DNA of 64,000 nucleotides from Polyangiaceae bacterium (GCA_019637295.1 JAHBVX010000007.1:186001-250000), one strand, 5' to 3'; shown: positions 47,149 through 57,252, numbered from the stretch's first letter. Numbers and translations: made by a program. Notes: generated from the sequence alone by a model not told the origin.

Positions 47149-48078
47149 TCAGGCTCCCAGCACGTCACCGTCGCCGAGGACGCGGCCGTTGGCCAAGTCC
47201 TGGGCGCTCAGCTCGCGTCGGCCCTCCAGCTGGGCTCGCAGGATCTCGACGCTGCCCGAGGGGGTGGCCACCAGCACCCGGCGGCGGTCCCAGAGGGTGA
47301 CTCGACCGGGCGGTCCGGCGGCGGGCAAGTCGCCGATCGCCGCCTCGGTGACCCGCAGGCGCTTGCCGCAGAGCAGCGTGGAGGCCCCTGGCCGTGGCGC
47401 CATCGCCCGCACGCGCCGGACCACCTCGCTGGCGGGCCGGGTGAAATCGAGTCGGGCGTCCTTCGCGCCGAGCAGCGGCGCGTAGGTCGCCAGCTCGGCG
47501 CGTTGCGGCTCGGCGGACAGCTCGCCCCGCAGAGCGGCCGGGAGGTCCAGCCGGACCACGTCCGCGGCGAGATTGGCCAGTCGCTCGGACAGCGAGCCGG
47601 TCGTGTCATTCGGCCGGATCTCCAGCCGCCGCACCGCGAGAACCGGGCCGGTATCCAGCCCCTCATCCATCTGCATCAGCGAGACCCCGGTCTCCGTCTC
47701 CCCCTCGAGGATCGCCCACTGGATGGGCGCCGCTCCCCGATAGCGGGGCAGCACGGAGGCGTGCAGGTTCAGGCAGCCCAGTGCGGGCGCCTGCAGCACC
47801 GGCGCGGGCAAGATGCGGCCGTAGGCCATGACCACGGCGACGTCGACGCGCCGCTCCCGCAGCCACTCGTGCACGGTTCCGGTCCGAACCTTGGTTGGCT
47901 GGTGAACGGGCAGACCGCGCCGCTCGGCTGCCTGCTTCACGGCCGGCGCCTGCACGGCCAGGCCCCGGCCCGCGGGGCGGTCCGGCTGACAGATGACGCC
48001 CACGACCTCGGTGACGGCGCAGAGCGCCTCGAGGGCGGGGACGGCGATGGCGGGAGTGCCGAAGAACACGGAGCGCAC
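47149..48078 (-). CDS. fmt: Methionyl-tRNA formyltransferase
   Basis: 309-residue enzyme that formylates initiator Met-tRNA using 10-formyltetrahydrofolate, in the cytoplasm. Seen: FFGTPAIAVPALEAL at the N terminus, the active-site segment LNLHASVLPRYRGAAPIQ with the conserved Asn and His, QMDEGLDTGPV with the catalytic Asp, and the C-terminal OB-like domain (about 210-309). Normal family length. It is divergent from lon, 167 bp away. No def (peptide deformylase) gene is adjacent within the window, although fmt and def are often neighbours. Confidence 0.95.
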   Translation of the reverse strand: MRSVFFGTPAIAVPALEALCAVTEVVGVICQPDRPAGRGLAVQAPAVKQAAERRGLPVHQPTKVRTGTVHEWLRERRVDVAVVMAYGRILPAPVLQAPALGCLNLHASVLPRYRGAAPIQWAILEGETETGVSLMQMDEGLDTGPVLAVRRLEIRPNDTTGSLSERLANLAADVVRLDLPAALRGELSAEPQRAELATYAPLLGAKDARLDFTRPASEVVRRVRAMAPRPGASTLLCGKRLRVTEAAIGDLPAAGPPGRVTLWDRRRVLVATPSGSVEILRAQLEGRRELSAQDLANGRVLGDGDVLGA

Positions 48079-48245
48079 AGGCCCATTCTATGCAGCCCTT
48101 GGGCGCTCTCCGCAATGTCCGTGCCAGCCCACTGGACGAGCCAGCGGGTGGTGCTTAGCTTGACCCCAATGCCTGAACGTCGGAAAAGGAGCCGGGCGAC
48201 CAGCCTGAACATCCGTCTGGTCCGCTTCAGCAGCGAGGTAGACTC

Positions 48246-50690
48246 ATGAGTGAACGCAAGAAGCGCGAGCCCCAGCCCCCCGCGCCGGCCGAAGACGACA
48301 TCCAGTTCGGTGACGAGCTCGCCGTACTGCCCATCCGCAACGCCGTGCTCTTCCCCGGGGCGGTGGCGCCCTTCGACGTGGGCCGCGAGAAGTCCGTGGC
48401 GCTGGTCGAGGACGTTCACAACCTCACCTCGCCGGTGATCGCGATCTTTGCCCAGCGGGATCCCTCCACCGACGATCCGGGCGGCGACGACCTGTACCCG
48501 GTGGGCTGTGCCGCGCGGGTGCTCAAGGCGCTCAAGCACAGCTCCGGCAACTACTCGCTCATCCTACAAGGACTCACCCGCATCCGACTCGACGAGATGA
48601 CGGAGACCGCGCCTTACCTCAAGGCCAAGGTCACCCGGGTGGAGGCCGGTGCGCTCGAGGACGTCGAAGCCGAAGCGCTCGCGATGAGCCTCCGGGACGT
48701 GGCCAAGCAGGTGATACAGCTCATGCCCGAGCTCCCGCGCGAGGCGGGCTCGCTGATTGACTCCATTCAGGCGCCTGGGGCACTCGCCGATCTCGTCGCT
48801 GCCAATCTGGACGCACCCGTCGAGGAGAAGGCGCAGCTGATCGAGACCATCGACGTGAAGGAGCGTATTCGCAAGGTCCTGCGGCTGCTCACGCGCCAGC
48901 TCGAGATCCTCAAGATGCGCGAGCGAATCAACTCGCAGATCAAGGAGGAGATGGGCAAGAACCAGCGCGAGTACGTGCTGCGCCAGCAGCTCAAGGCGAT
49001 CAAGGAAGAGCTCGGCGAGGATGAGGGCGATCAGGGTGACCTCGACGGCCTCGAGGAGCGCATCGCCAAGGCCAACCTACCGAACGAGGCGGACAGCGTC
49101 GCCAAGAAGCAGCTCAAGCGGCTGCGCAGCATGCAAGTCGGCAGCGCAGAGTACACGGTGGTCCGCACCTACCTCGACTGGATCCTGGACGTGCCTTGGT
49201 CGGCCAGCACCGATGACAACATGGAGATCGCGGCGGTCCGGGCGGTGCTCGACGAAGACCACTACGGGCTCGAGAAGGTCAAGAAGCGCATCGTGGAGTA
49301 CCTCGCGGTGCGCAAGCTCAAGAAGGACAAGAAGGGTCCGATCTTGTGTCTGCTCGGGCCTCCAGGTGTGGGCAAGACGAGCCTCGGACGCAGCATCGCG
49401 CGCGCGCTCGGTCGCAAGTTCGTGCGCATCAGCCTCGGCGGCGTGCACGACGAGGCCGCCATCCGCGGACATCGCCGCACCTACGTCGGAGCGCTGCCCG
49501 GCCAGATCATCCAGGGCATGAAGAAGGCCAGCACCATCAACCCAGTGTTCATGATGGATGAGGTCGACAAGATCGGGCACGACTTCCGCGGTGACCCGAG
49601 CGCGGCGCTGCTCGAGGTGCTCGACCCGGAGCAGAACAATGCCTTTGCCGATCACTATCTCGAGATCGCGTACGACCTGTCCAACGTGATGTTCGTGGCC
49701 ACCGCCAACATCGCGGATCCCATCCCGCCGCCGCTGCGGGATCGCATGGAGATCCTCGAGATCCCCGGCTACACCCGGCGCGAGAAGCTCGCCATCGCTC
49801 GCCAGCACTTGATCCCCAAGCAGCTCGAGGAGCACGGCTTGACGGCCGAGCGGCTCACCATCACCGACGAGGCCATTGAGGAAATCATCGAGCACTACAC
49901 GCGGGAGGCCGGCGTTCGCTCGCTGGAACGACAGGTCGCCAGCGTGATCCGCGGGGTCGCCGTCAAGGTCGCCGAGGGCGACGACACGGCCCGTACGATC
50001 AAGACCGAGGACGACCTGCGCGAGTACCTCGGCCCCATCAAGTACACGAGCGAAGTCGCGGAACGCACCGAAGAGACCGGCGTCGCGACGGGGCTCGCGT
50101 GGACCAGCGTCGGCGGTGAAATCCTGTTCATCGAGGCGACGCGCATGTTCGGCTCCGGTAAGTTGCAGCTGACCGGCCAACTCGGGGACGTGATGAAGGA
50201 GAGCGCGCACGCCGCGCTGTCCTACGTGCGCACCAACGCCGAGAAGTACGGCATCGCCAAGGACTTCCTGGAGAAGAGTGACATTCACATCCACATCCCC
50301 GCTGGCGCGATGCCCAAGGACGGACCGAGCGCGGGCATCACCATGCTGTCGTCGCTCGTCAGTCTGCTCACGGGCACACGGGTGCGGCACGATGTGGCCA
50401 TGACCGGTGAAATCTCGCTGCGGGGCCGCGTTCTGCCGATCGGTGGCCTCAAAGAGAAGACGCTGGCCGCCCACCGCGCGGGTATCAAGCGCGTCATCGT
50501 GCCCGAGCGGAACAAGGCCGACATCGACGAGGTTCCGAAGGAGATCCGCGACGAGCTCGAGTTCGTGTTCGTGACGAAGCTCGACGAAGTGCTCGAGGCC
50601 GCCCTCGAGACGATGCCGCAGCCGTCCCAGGCGTACCTCGACGAGGTGGCCCAGAAGGAAGCGGGCACGACGCAGACGTCGACCAACTGA
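48246..50690 (+). CDS. lon: ATP-dependent protease Lon
   Basis: 814-residue AAA+ serine protease that degrades damaged and regulatory proteins. All parts are in place: N-terminal substrate domain (DELAVLPIRNAVLFPG, about 24-39), coiled-coil (about 210-270), Walker A GPPGVGKTS (at about 374-382), Walker B MMDEVDKIG, the sensor FVATANI, and the protease domain with catalytic Ser in KDGPSAG and Lys in GLKEKTLAAHRAG. ATG at 48246 has a GAGG seven bases upstream. Myxobacteria carry two Lon-type proteins, one for development; which one this is cannot be told from sequence alone. It is divergent from fmt and convergent with the ROK kinase gene. Confidence 0.97.
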   Translation: MSERKKREPQPPAPAEDDIQFGDELAVLPIRNAVLFPGAVAPFDVGREKSVALVEDVHNLTSPVIAIFAQRDPSTDDPGGDDLYPVGCAARVLKALKHSSGNYSLILQGLTRIRLDEMTETAPYLKAKVTRVEAGALEDVEAEALAMSLRDVAKQVIQLMPELPREAGSLIDSIQAPGALADLVAANLDAPVEEKAQLIETIDVKERIRKVLRLLTRQLEILKMRERINSQIKEEMGKNQREYVLRQQLKAIKEELGEDEGDQGDLDGLEERIAKANLPNEADSVAKKQLKRLRSMQVGSAEYTVVRTYLDWILDVPWSASTDDNMEIAAVRAVLDEDHYGLEKVKKRIVEYLAVRKLKKDKKGPILCLLGPPGVGKTSLGRSIARALGRKFVRISLGGVHDEAAIRGHRRTYVGALPGQIIQGMKKASTINPVFMMDEVDKIGHDFRGDPSAALLEVLDPEQNNAFADHYLEIAYDLSNVMFVATANIADPIPPPLRDRMEILEIPGYTRREKLAIARQHLIPKQLEEHGLTAERLTITDEAIEEIIEHYTREAGVRSLERQVASVIRGVAVKVAEGDDTARTIKTEDDLREYLGPIKYTSEVAERTEETGVATGLAWTSVGGEILFIEATRMFGSGKLQLTGQLGDVMKESAHAALSYVRTNAEKYGIAKDFLEKSDIHIHIPAGAMPKDGPSAGITMLSSLVSLLTGTRVRHDVAMTGEISLRGRVLPIGGLKEKTLAAHRAGIKRVIVPERNKADIDEVPKEIRDELEFVFVTKLDEVLEAALETMPQPSQAYLDEVAQKEAGTTQTSTN

Positions 50691-50749
50691 TCGCGCTCCC
50701 TCCGCGCTCGCGGTCCGCCCCAAGCAGGGCGGCCGCGGGCAGGGCTTGG

Positions 50750-51487
50750 CTACGACGGGGTCGCCGCGCTGCGAGCACCCTCCTGCGCGCGCCGCCACAC
50801 CCACAGTCCTCCCCGCAGGCCCTCGGCGTTGGCGAACACGCGAACCTTCGCCGGAAGAGCGCCGCGCAGGTGTCGAACATTGCCGCCGCCGAGGTGCAGG
50901 CGATCGTAGTTGAACACCGGCTCGAGGACCTCGAACATCGCCTGCACGCGGGTCGTCCAGCGTTGCTTGCCGATCCGCCGTAGCTCCGCGTCGCACACGC
51001 GTTGCTCGTAGGTCTTGCCCTTGGTGAAAGGGTGGTGGCCGAGCTCGAGGTTGGGCACCAGGTGTCCGTCGACGAAGAGCGCTGCGCCGAGGCCCGTGCC
51101 CAGGGTCAGGACCATCTCGACTCCCTGGCCATCCACCACGCCATAGCCCTGCAGGTCGGCGTCGTTCACCACACGTGCCGGCCGCCCGGTTCGCGTCTGA
51201 AGCTCGAGCTCCAGCGGGACGCCGCGCCAGAGCGCCGTCCCGAGGTTGGGCGCCGTGTGCACGATCCCGTGCCGGACGACGCCGGGGAAGCCGAAGGCGA
51301 TGCGGTCGAAGGGTTCGTGGGCAGCGGCGCGTGTCAGCAGCGACCCCAGCACGCTTTCGGGCGAGGCAGGCTTGGGCGTCGGCTCTCGGGTCCGCTCGTC
51401 GATCGGCTTGCCCTCGGCGTCGAGGACCAACATCTTCATCCCGGTTCCACCGAGATCCACCGCGAGTGTTCGAGGGCCGTCGGTCAT
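50750..51487 (-). CDS. ROK-family sugar kinase, polyphosphate glucokinase-like
   Basis: 245 residues from the ATG at 51487. ROK kinase with ATP/phosphate motif LAVDLGGTGMKMLVLD, the catalytic base in RVVNDADLQGYG, and LTLGTGLGAALFVDGHLVPNLELGHHPF. The ROK zinc motif (CxCGxxGC) is missing, as in polyphosphate/ATP glucokinases (PpgK), which share this ELGH pattern. The likely reaction is glucose to glucose 6-phosphate using polyphosphate or ATP. The upstream ATG (MLPGM at 51499) adds four residues. Convergent with lon. Confidence 0.85.
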   Translation of the reverse strand: MTDGPRTLAVDLGGTGMKMLVLDAEGKPIDERTREPTPKPASPESVLGSLLTRAAAHEPFDRIAFGFPGVVRHGIVHTAPNLGTALWRGVPLELELQTRTGRPARVVNDADLQGYGVVDGQGVEMVLTLGTGLGAALFVDGHLVPNLELGHHPFTKGKTYEQRVCDAELRRIGKQRWTTRVQAMFEVLEPVFNYDRLHLGGGNVRHLRGALPAKVRVFANAEGLRGGLWVWRRAQEGARSAATPS

Positions 51488-51578
51488 CCCCGGCAGCATA
51501 GAACGACAGCGACTTGAGCCGCAAAGCGCGGGTGCGGAGCGGATGAGCTAGCTCGGCAAGAGCGTTTGACGTAGCGTC

Positions 51579-53216
51579 ATGCGCCGCACCATGACCCGTG
51601 GGCTACTCGTGCTGATGCTCCTGGGCTGCGAGCCTCGCGGCGGACGTGTGGATGATCCAGCGCCCGCCGCCCCGGCCGAAGTTCCCGCCGCCGCCGCGCC
51701 GGAGCCTGCACCGAGCCCCGAGGCACGCTGCCAGACCAAGATCGAGGCCCATCGCCGGCTCCCCGCGCTGCCCGGCGCGCCGGAGCTGGAGCGGCGTCGC
51801 GCGGAGCTGCTCGCGCGAGCCAAGGCGGAGCCGGTGATCTTCTTGCGGCTGCCGCAGTTCGACCCGAACGCGCCCGCGGAGGCGGGCATGTACCGCGCCG
51901 AGATCGAGCGCAACCCCTCGCCGGGTTGGGCACTGCATCGGCTCTACAAGAACTGGGCCAATCGTCCGGAGATTGCCCGGGCGCTGCTGCTGCGAGAGGG
52001 CTACCTGTTCGCCGACTCTCCCGCGCTTGGCGCGGCGCTGGTGGACCGAGTGGAGCTACACCACCTCTATCGGGACGGGGACCTCGTGATCGAGCGAGGC
52101 GATCAGCGACTCCTCGCCCGCAAGGGGAACAACCCCTGGTACGAGTACGTCGACGGGCCCGAAGCAGGAGCGCGGGCACGCTTGCTGCTGTTCGATCGGG
52201 TCTCCCCCGTGGACGCGCCGCTGGGGGCGCCGCTGCACGTCAGCGCGCGCGAGGTCGCCGTGACCCTCGGATTCGAGCGACTTCGCCGGATGCACGTCAC
52301 GGACGACGCGGTGCTGGCCGAGGCCCGCTATGGACCGGACTGGGTGCCGACCCTCTTTCACGTACGTGGCACGCGGCTCGAACTCGACTGCGAGCTGGTC
52401 GACGAAGCAGCCAAGACCCGGGTGGCGCGGGCACGCGAGCTCGCGGTCCGCCGTGCGCGAATGCTGGGCGTCAAGCGCGGAGCCATCGTGAGCATGGTCC
52501 GCGAGGCGCTGCCCTTCGACGAGCCCATCACGGAGATTGGCCAACAAGACGGCAATTTGCGCCCCGCGTGGCTATGGGCGTACCGCCGCGGTTGGGACAT
52601 GTACACCTTCAACGACGACCACTACCTCGTGTTCGATGGCAGTGGTCGGCCCAAGGTGCCCCAAGTGTGCATCGACTTCATCACCGACACGCTCGAGCGC
52701 GCGAGCGGCACGTGGTTCGCGCCGAAGAGCGAAGGGGAGCGGCGCCGCACGAGCGGCGGCGTGGATTTCGACCAGCTACCGATCGAGAACCGGCGCAGCG
52801 TAGAGGTGTTCAATCGCTTCACCCGGGAGCGTCCCGAGTGGTTCGACGTCTACGACCTGGCACCCAGCGAGCGGGTGCGCTTCGTTCAGCGGGAACAGTT
52901 CTTCGCCGAGCTGGCGGCCAACGCCGACCGCTACCTGCCCGGAGACGTGGTGACCATCCTCGGTCCCCGGAGCGACGGAGAGAGCCATTGGCACTCGTTC
53001 TTCGTGTACGATTCGGATCCCGTCACGGGCATGCCGCTGTTGCTCGCGAGTAACGCGGGTCGGCCTCGCATCCGCACCTGGGAGGCCGAGATGCGCAGCG
53101 CGCCGCTGCGCAGCATCCAGACGCGGATCCGCTTCCGCTTGGAGTGGCTGGAGCGGGTGCTGCCGCAGTCCTCGGAGGGGCTCTTGCCCGCTCCGCTGAT
53201 CTCGGCTCCGATATGA
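51579..53216 (+). CDS. Lipoprotein with papain-fold (NlpC/DUF1287-like) C terminus
   Basis: 545 residues. Lipobox LMLLGC at the N terminus, followed by a Pro/Ala linker (about 25-50). The middle is of unknown fold. The C-terminal third has the pattern of a papain-like cysteine hydrolase as in NlpC/P60 or DUF1287: Cys in PQVCIDFITDTL (about residue 365), a GDVVTILGP strand, and His in SHWHSFFVYDSD, in the right order. This would be a peptidoglycan or amide hydrolase in the envelope. The stop overlaps the start of the M1 aminopeptidase gene (ATGA). Start MRRTMTRGLL at 51579. Hydrolase call is from motif order, not search. Confidence 0.7.
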   Translation: MRRTMTRGLLVLMLLGCEPRGGRVDDPAPAAPAEVPAAAAPEPAPSPEARCQTKIEAHRRLPALPGAPELERRRAELLARAKAEPVIFLRLPQFDPNAPAEAGMYRAEIERNPSPGWALHRLYKNWANRPEIARALLLREGYLFADSPALGAALVDRVELHHLYRDGDLVIERGDQRLLARKGNNPWYEYVDGPEAGARARLLLFDRVSPVDAPLGAPLHVSAREVAVTLGFERLRRMHVTDDAVLAEARYGPDWVPTLFHVRGTRLELDCELVDEAAKTRVARARELAVRRARMLGVKRGAIVSMVREALPFDEPITEIGQQDGNLRPAWLWAYRRGWDMYTFNDDHYLVFDGSGRPKVPQVCIDFITDTLERASGTWFAPKSEGERRRTSGGVDFDQLPIENRRSVEVFNRFTRERPEWFDVYDLAPSERVRFVQREQFFAELAANADRYLPGDVVTILGPRSDGESHWHSFFVYDSDPVTGMPLLLASNAGRPRIRTWEAEMRSAPLRSIQTRIRFRLEWLERVLPQSSEGLLPAPLISAPI

Positions 53217-55921
53217 GCGGGGCGTGGCGCTTCGGCTCGTGCCGGCGGTGGCTGGCAATCGGCCTGCTGGGCTTCGGCCTGGGCTGCGGGGGCCCGGGAC
53301 CGGCTCGAGGCCGGGGCACCCCTGCTCCGCCGGCGCCGTCGCTGCTGCCCACGCCGCCGCCACCTCGGGCCGACGGGCGCTTGCCCAGCGGGGTCAGACC
53401 GCTAGCCTATCGCGTCGATCTGAGCGTCGACCCTCGCGAGCGCACCTACTTCGGGCGAGTGCGGATCGACGTGGAGCTCGAGCGAGAGACCCGCACCATC
53501 GTCCTGCATGCGCATGGTCCGCGCGTGCTGACGGCAGTCGTTCGCACAGCGGCCAGCAGCGACTGGCCCGTCGTGGCGCAGAGACCGAGCACCGGCTCGA
53601 CGGAAGCCGACGAACTGGTGTTGATGCTGAGCGCGGCTCGGCGCGGCCGAGTGGAGGTAGACCTCGAGTTCGAGGCGCCCTTCTCGGATGGGCTGCGGGG
53701 ACTGTATCGAGTTCGGGATGGAGGGCGTTGGTACGCATTCACGCAGATGCAGCCGGCGGATGCGCGGCGTGCCATCCCGTGCTTCGACGAGCCCGGCTTC
53801 AAGACGCCCTTCGAGTTCACCATCACGGTGCCGGACGGCGACGCGGCGTTCGCCAATCAGCCCGAGGTGTCGAGCCGGGTCCACCTGGACAGCGGGCTCC
53901 GCAGCTACTCGTTCAGCAAGAGTCCACCCTTGCCGACCTATCTGCTTGCGCTCGCGACGGGCCCGCTGGTGACCCTCGCCGCCGGAGCGGGTCAGCCGCC
54001 GATGCGCCTGATCGCGACGACCGAAGCGAAGGCTGCGCGAGGAGCGGACTCGCTGCAAGTCGCGCGCGCCCAACTGAGACACGCCGAGGAGTACTTCGGT
54101 GAGCCCCATCCCTACGACAAGTTGGATCTCGTCGCGGTCCCCGAGTTTGGCGCCGGCGCGATGGAGAATCCGGGGCTGATGACGTTTCGTGAAGAGCTGG
54201 TCCTCGTCGACTCGACCAGCGCATCCGCCGAGGCCCGCCGCGGCCAGATCGGCATCATTGCCCACGAGCTCGCCCACCAGTGGCTGGGCAACGTCGTCTC
54301 GCCGAGGTGGTGGGACGACTTGTGGCTGAACGAGGGCCTGGCGACCTGGATGGCGACTCGCCTGGCGCACGATCACGCCCCCGGGTTCGGCTTTCTGGAA
54401 GAGCGCGCGAACGGCAAGTCCGTCGCCATGGGCGTCGACGTGCTCGAGAGCGCGCGCCGGGTGCGCGAGGCGGTGCCGTCGGCCCGCAGCGCGCGGGAAG
54501 CCTTCGACACCATCACCTACGTCAAAGGCGCCAGCCTGATGCACATGCTCGAGGCTTGGCTCGGTCCCGACGTGATGCAGCACGCGCTGCGCGCTCACGT
54601 GGCAGCTCACCGCCACGGCAGCGCGACGTCGGCCGACCTCGGCGCGGCCCTCGATCGCGCGAGCGGGAAGCCGGCATCACGCACCCTCGGCAGCTTCGTG
54701 GACCAAACCGGCGTGCCGCGGGTGGCGCTCACGGTGAACTGCTCGGCGACGGGCGCGGAGCTACTGCTCGAGCAGGCCGAGTATCGGCCGCTCGGACGCC
54801 CGGAGCGGAGCGAGAAGCTCTGGGCCGTCCCCGTGTGCGTACGCGCGAGCGACGGCAAGAAGCGCACGCACAGGACCTGCGTGGAGCTGGTCGAGCGTCG
54901 AGCGACGGTCGCGCTCCCGTTCTGCCCAGCCCTGGTGGTGCCCAACGACGCGGAGTCCGGCTACTACCGCGCCGCGCTGCCGCGCCCACGGCTGACGGCG
55001 TTGTTTCGCGCCGCGCGCCAGGTGCTCAGCCCGATCGAGCGGATCGGGCTGGTGGCCAACACCCGGGCGCTGGTGGAAGCGGGAGAGCTCACGCTCGACG
55101 AGCTGTCCGCTCTACTCGGGCTGCTGGCGGGCGAGACCGAACGGGGCGTGTGGGAAGAGGTCGTTCGCGCCCTCGAGCGGATGGAGCGCAGCGCCCCGCC
55201 GGCCGCGCGGGCGCGCCTGGCCGTCACGGCGCGTCAGCTGCTGGGGCCGGTGTCGAAGCGCCTCGGGCTCCTGCCCAAGGCGGGCGAATCCGAGTCCAGC
55301 CGGTTGATGCGCCTGACGGTGCTGCGCGGCCTGGTCGGCGTGGGCCGAGATCCGGCAACCGAGCAAGCGCTCGCGGAGGTGGGGGCGCGCTGGCTCACCG
55401 AGCCCGGGTCGGTCCCCGCGGATGTGGCGCGACTCGGGCTCGCGGCCCACGCACGGACGCTGGAAGCCGACGGGCTCGACGGGCTTGCCGCTCGGCTCGA
55501 CGCCGCGCGGGACGACGCCGCGGTCCGGATGGTGCTGCTCGCCGGACTGACCGGTGTGCGTCGGGCGGATCTGCTCGACCGGGTGCTGAGCCTCACCCTC
55601 GAGGAGCGGCTCAAGGTGCAGGATCTTCGCTACGTGTTCCCGCCGCTGCTCGCCGGCACGGACACCGGGGCGGCGGTGAGTCGCTGGATCGTCGCCAACT
55701 TCGACGCCTTGGTCCGGCGCGTCCCGAGCTTCGTCATGGGCCGCATGCTCGCGGGCTTCGGAGAGCTGTGCGACGCGGAGCTCGTCCCGGCCCACGAGAG
55801 CGCGCTCCGGAGCCGGCTCGGTCAGGTGGAGGGTGGTCAGAAGGCCCTTACGCAGGCCATGGAGCGAGCTAAGCTGTGCGCCTCGCTCAGCGAGGCGCTC
55901 GCGGAGCCGCCCACCGACTGA
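53213..55921 (+). CDS. M1-family zinc aminopeptidase lipoprotein
   Basis: 902-residue zinc aminopeptidase of family M1. Lipobox LLGFGLGC anchors it in the envelope. Zinc site HELAHQW with the third ligand Glu 18 residues on in WLNEG, and the exopeptidase GAMEN motif before it. N-terminal beta domain (about 55-250) and C-terminal helical HEAT-like domain (about 600-900) are both complete. It removes N-terminal residues from peptides; in a predatory or scavenging organism that fits the degradation of extracellular protein (inference). ATG at 53213 overlaps the stop of the upstream papain-fold lipoprotein, so the pair may work on the same material. Confidence 0.93.
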   Translation: MSGAWRFGSCRRWLAIGLLGFGLGCGGPGPARGRGTPAPPAPSLLPTPPPPRADGRLPSGVRPLAYRVDLSVDPRERTYFGRVRIDVELERETRTIVLHAHGPRVLTAVVRTAASSDWPVVAQRPSTGSTEADELVLMLSAARRGRVEVDLEFEAPFSDGLRGLYRVRDGGRWYAFTQMQPADARRAIPCFDEPGFKTPFEFTITVPDGDAAFANQPEVSSRVHLDSGLRSYSFSKSPPLPTYLLALATGPLVTLAAGAGQPPMRLIATTEAKAARGADSLQVARAQLRHAEEYFGEPHPYDKLDLVAVPEFGAGAMENPGLMTFREELVLVDSTSASAEARRGQIGIIAHELAHQWLGNVVSPRWWDDLWLNEGLATWMATRLAHDHAPGFGFLEERANGKSVAMGVDVLESARRVREAVPSARSAREAFDTITYVKGASLMHMLEAWLGPDVMQHALRAHVAAHRHGSATSADLGAALDRASGKPASRTLGSFVDQTGVPRVALTVNCSATGAELLLEQAEYRPLGRPERSEKLWAVPVCVRASDGKKRTHRTCVELVERRATVALPFCPALVVPNDAESGYYRAALPRPRLTALFRAARQVLSPIERIGLVANTRALVEAGELTLDELSALLGLLAGETERGVWEEVVRALERMERSAPPAARARLAVTARQLLGPVSKRLGLLPKAGESESSRLMRLTVLRGLVGVGRDPATEQALAEVGARWLTEPGSVPADVARLGLAAHARTLEADGLDGLAARLDAARDDAAVRMVLLAGLTGVRRADLLDRVLSLTLEERLKVQDLRYVFPPLLAGTDTGAAVSRWIVANFDALVRRVPSFVMGRMLAGFGELCDAELVPAHESALRSRLGQVEGGQKALTQAMERAKLCASLSEALAEPPTD

Positions 55922-55928
55922 GCGCCGC

Positions 55929-55935
55929 GAGGTGA
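55929..55935 (+). promoter_or_regulatory. Ribosome-binding site deciding the TTG start of hom
   Basis: GAGGTGA at 55929-55935 lies immediately before the TTG at 55939, with six bases between GAGG and the start codon. This supports the rare TTG start over later in-frame candidates. Confidence 0.55.
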
Positions 55936-55938
55936 GTC

Positions 55939-57252
55939 TTGGACAAGGTCTTCATCAAGTTTCCGGTGCGGATCGCCCTGCTCGGCTGTGGCACTGTGGG
56001 GGGCGGCGTCATCCGCCTGATCGAGGAGAACCGGGAGTACCTGCAGTCACGGGTGGGCGCTCAGCTCGAGATCGTGCACGTGCTGGTGCGCGACATGGAG
56101 AAGGATCGCGTTCCCGAGTGTCGCCGCGAGTGGATCACGACGGATCCGGACGTAGCTCTTGGGGATGACGTGGACGTAGTCGTGGAGGTGATGGGCGGCG
56201 AGGAGCCTGCGCGCAGCTACTTCGAGCGCGCCATCGAGCGCGGCAAGTGCATCGTGACGGCGAACAAGCTCTTGCTGGCCAAGCACGGACCCGAGCTCGT
56301 GGAGCGCGCCATCGAGCGCGGCGTCGACTTGGCCTTCGAAGCCTCGGTCGGCGGTGGGATCCCCGTGATTCGCACGCTGCGTGAGGCGCTGACGAGCGAC
56401 TGGGTGGAGACGGTTCATGCCATCTTGAACGGTACCAACAACTACATCCTGACGCGGATGCGCGACGCTGGAGTGTCCTTCGAGACCGCGTTGGCAGAGG
56501 CGCAAGCGAAGGGCTACGCCGAATCGGATCCGACCCTCGACGTGAGCGGGCACGATGCGATGCAGAAGCTCGTGGTGCTGAGCATGCTCGCGTTCGGCGC
56601 CAAGGTGCCCTTGTCCGACGTGCCCGTGGAAGGCATCACCGAGATCGACCAGCTCGACTTTCACTTCGCGGATCGCTTTGGCTACACGATCAAGCACCTC
56701 GCCATCGGACGCGATGAAGGTGAGCGGCTGTCCCTGCGGGTTCACCCGGCGCTGATCCCCAAGTCGAGCGTGCTGGCCAACATCGACGGCGTGCTCAACG
56801 GCGTGTTCCTCCGCGGCCGAGCGCTGGGGCCGTGCCTGCTCGTGGGGCAAGGCGCGGGCGACATGCCCACGGCAGTGAGCGTGGTCGCCGACATCGTGGA
56901 CGTGGCACGCTCGAAGATCGAGGGCGAGCCCGGGCTATCGACTCGCGCCATCCAGATGAAGGTTCGGCCGCTGGTGCCGCCCTCCGAGACCACCGCGCGC
57001 TACTACCTTCGCTTCGACGTGGACGACGCGCCAGGCGTGCTCGGCCGGATCGCGTCCATCCTCGGAGAGCAGGGCGTGAGCATCGAGCAGATGATGCAGG
57101 AGGGGCGCGCTCTTGACGCAGGAGCGCCCGTGCCGGTGCTGATCATCACGCACGAGTGCCTGGAGGGTCGGCTCGGGCTCGCGCTCTCGGCCATTTCGCG
57201 CGAGCAGTTCCTGCGCGGCAAGCCTCGGCTGCTTCGCATCGAGGAGATCTGA
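55939..57252 (+). CDS. hom: Homoserine dehydrogenase
   Basis: 437-residue enzyme that reduces aspartate semialdehyde to homoserine (threonine and methionine branch). Seen: nucleotide-binding LLGCGTVGGGVI, the conserved GGIPVIRTLREAL segment, NGTNNYILTRM, the catalytic and substrate region YAESDPTLDVSGHDAMQKL, and a C-terminal ACT domain (about 350-430, YYLRFDVDDAPGVLGRIASI), where threonine feedback normally acts. TTG start with GAGGTGA upstream. The murI start follows the stop immediately. hom next to murI is not a known pathway link; they may simply share a promoter. Confidence 0.95.
   Translation: MDKVFIKFPVRIALLGCGTVGGGVIRLIEENREYLQSRVGAQLEIVHVLVRDMEKDRVPECRREWITTDPDVALGDDVDVVVEVMGGEEPARSYFERAIERGKCIVTANKLLLAKHGPELVERAIERGVDLAFEASVGGGIPVIRTLREALTSDWVETVHAILNGTNNYILTRMRDAGVSFETALAEAQAKGYAESDPTLDVSGHDAMQKLVVLSMLAFGAKVPLSDVPVEGITEIDQLDFHFADRFGYTIKHLAIGRDEGERLSLRVHPALIPKSSVLANIDGVLNGVFLRGRALGPCLLVGQGAGDMPTAVSVVADIVDVARSKIEGEPGLSTRAIQMKVRPLVPPSETTARYYLRFDVDDAPGVLGRIASILGEQGVSIEQMMQEGRALDAGAPVPVLIITHECLEGRLGLALSAISREQFLRGKPRLLRIEEI

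Noticed and set aside
49077-51524. 815-codon open frame antisense to lon
   Set aside because: Arg/Ala/Asp-rich composition and full overlap with lon show it is a high-GC shadow frame; the ROK kinase on the same strand is in a different frame.
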